Below, piece after piece: positions 21,574-21,670 of a DNA stretch of 21,670 bases. Both the position numbers and the translations under genes were made by a program. The stretch comes from SIG607 sp045614505 (GTDB lineage: Bacteria; Bacillota; Clostridia; Oscillospirales; Acutalibacteraceae), in contig JAZLDA010000090.1 of NCBI GenBank assembly GCA_045614505.1, forward strand, positions 1 to 21,670, given 5' to 3'. Within the stretch, counting starts at the first letter, position 1; every line of letters begins with the position of its first letter. The notes beneath the pieces were generated by a model, which was not told the origin of the DNA, did no database searches, and worked only from the letters and a program-made list of their open reading frames with translations.

Positions 21574-21670
21574 CTAAGCTATGGGAGAAGCGCCTATCTC
21601 CTTTAAGTATTTTTCGCAGGTCTCATAATCATCTGCCACCACAAAAATCATTATGTCCGAATATTCATAA
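21574..21670 (-). CDS. 3' end of an unidentified protein-coding gene (cut by window edge)
   Basis: The minus strand is open from the window edge to a TAG at 21574-21576 and reads YEYSDIMIFVVADDYETCEK followed by YLKEIGASPIA. The composition (hydrophobic strand, then an amphipathic helix) looks like a real protein end, and the bidirectional terminator begins two bases after the stop. Only 31 residues are visible, too few to name the family, so I assign no function. Confidence 0.6.
   Translation of the reverse strand, partial: YEYSDIMIFVVADDYETCEKYLKEIGASPIA

Overview
The window reads as a chromosomal segment of a low-to-moderate GC Gram-positive anaerobe of the class Clostridia, most like the Oscillospirales/Ruminococcaceae. 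This is judged from gene content (Cys T-box operon, CarD-like regulator, DUF1385 protein, LCP protein, Gld-like ABC transporter with a DUF4340 protein), Firmicutes-type Shine-Dalgarno sequences and strong TTGACA-N17-TATAAT promoters. It is inference; no rRNA is present to fix the taxonomy. Almost everything left of 18.6 kb is on the minus strand; the tRNAs, rsmI and the LCP gene are on the plus strand.

Layout from right to left along the minus strand. (1) 18.56-13.64 kb: a four-gene ABC exporter operon (ATPase, ABC-2 permease, GldG-like auxiliary protein, DUF4340 protein), with its own promoter, a leader inverted repeat and a terminator. (2) 13.56-4.43 kb: one long, tightly packed gene string from a single visible promoter: lipoprotein, OmpR-type response regulator, histidine kinase, DUF1385 membrane protein, prmC, recA, recX, rimO, pgsA, followed by a CarD-family gene behind a hairpin that contains its ribosome-binding site. 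(3) 3.86-0.83 kb: a consensus promoter and a cysteine-specific T-box leader controlling cysE, cysS and trmN6. (4) 0.83 kb to the left edge: greA and the start of lysS, with a promoter whose -35 box covers the trmN6 stop codon.

On the plus strand, 18.7-21.6 kb holds a consensus promoter driving tRNA-Met(CAT) and tRNA-Glu(TTC), a terminator, a 413-base stretch without protein genes, then rsmI, an LCP-family cell-wall gene and a terminator facing the end of an unidentified minus-strand gene.

The least ordinary part is 18.9-19.3 kb. An exact 21-base copy of the 3' end of tRNA-Glu lies 168 bases downstream of the real one, enclosing a structured GC-rich insert. This is followed by seven mini-hairpins whose stems differ but whose AT-rich linkers recur, first in one orientation and then in the other. 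The last hairpin runs into the -35 box of rsmI. It looks like a small tRNA-associated non-coding element plus a palindromic-unit array, and it is the best candidate for something undescribed. The other loci are mostly recognisable housekeeping genes with some unusual operon linkages.
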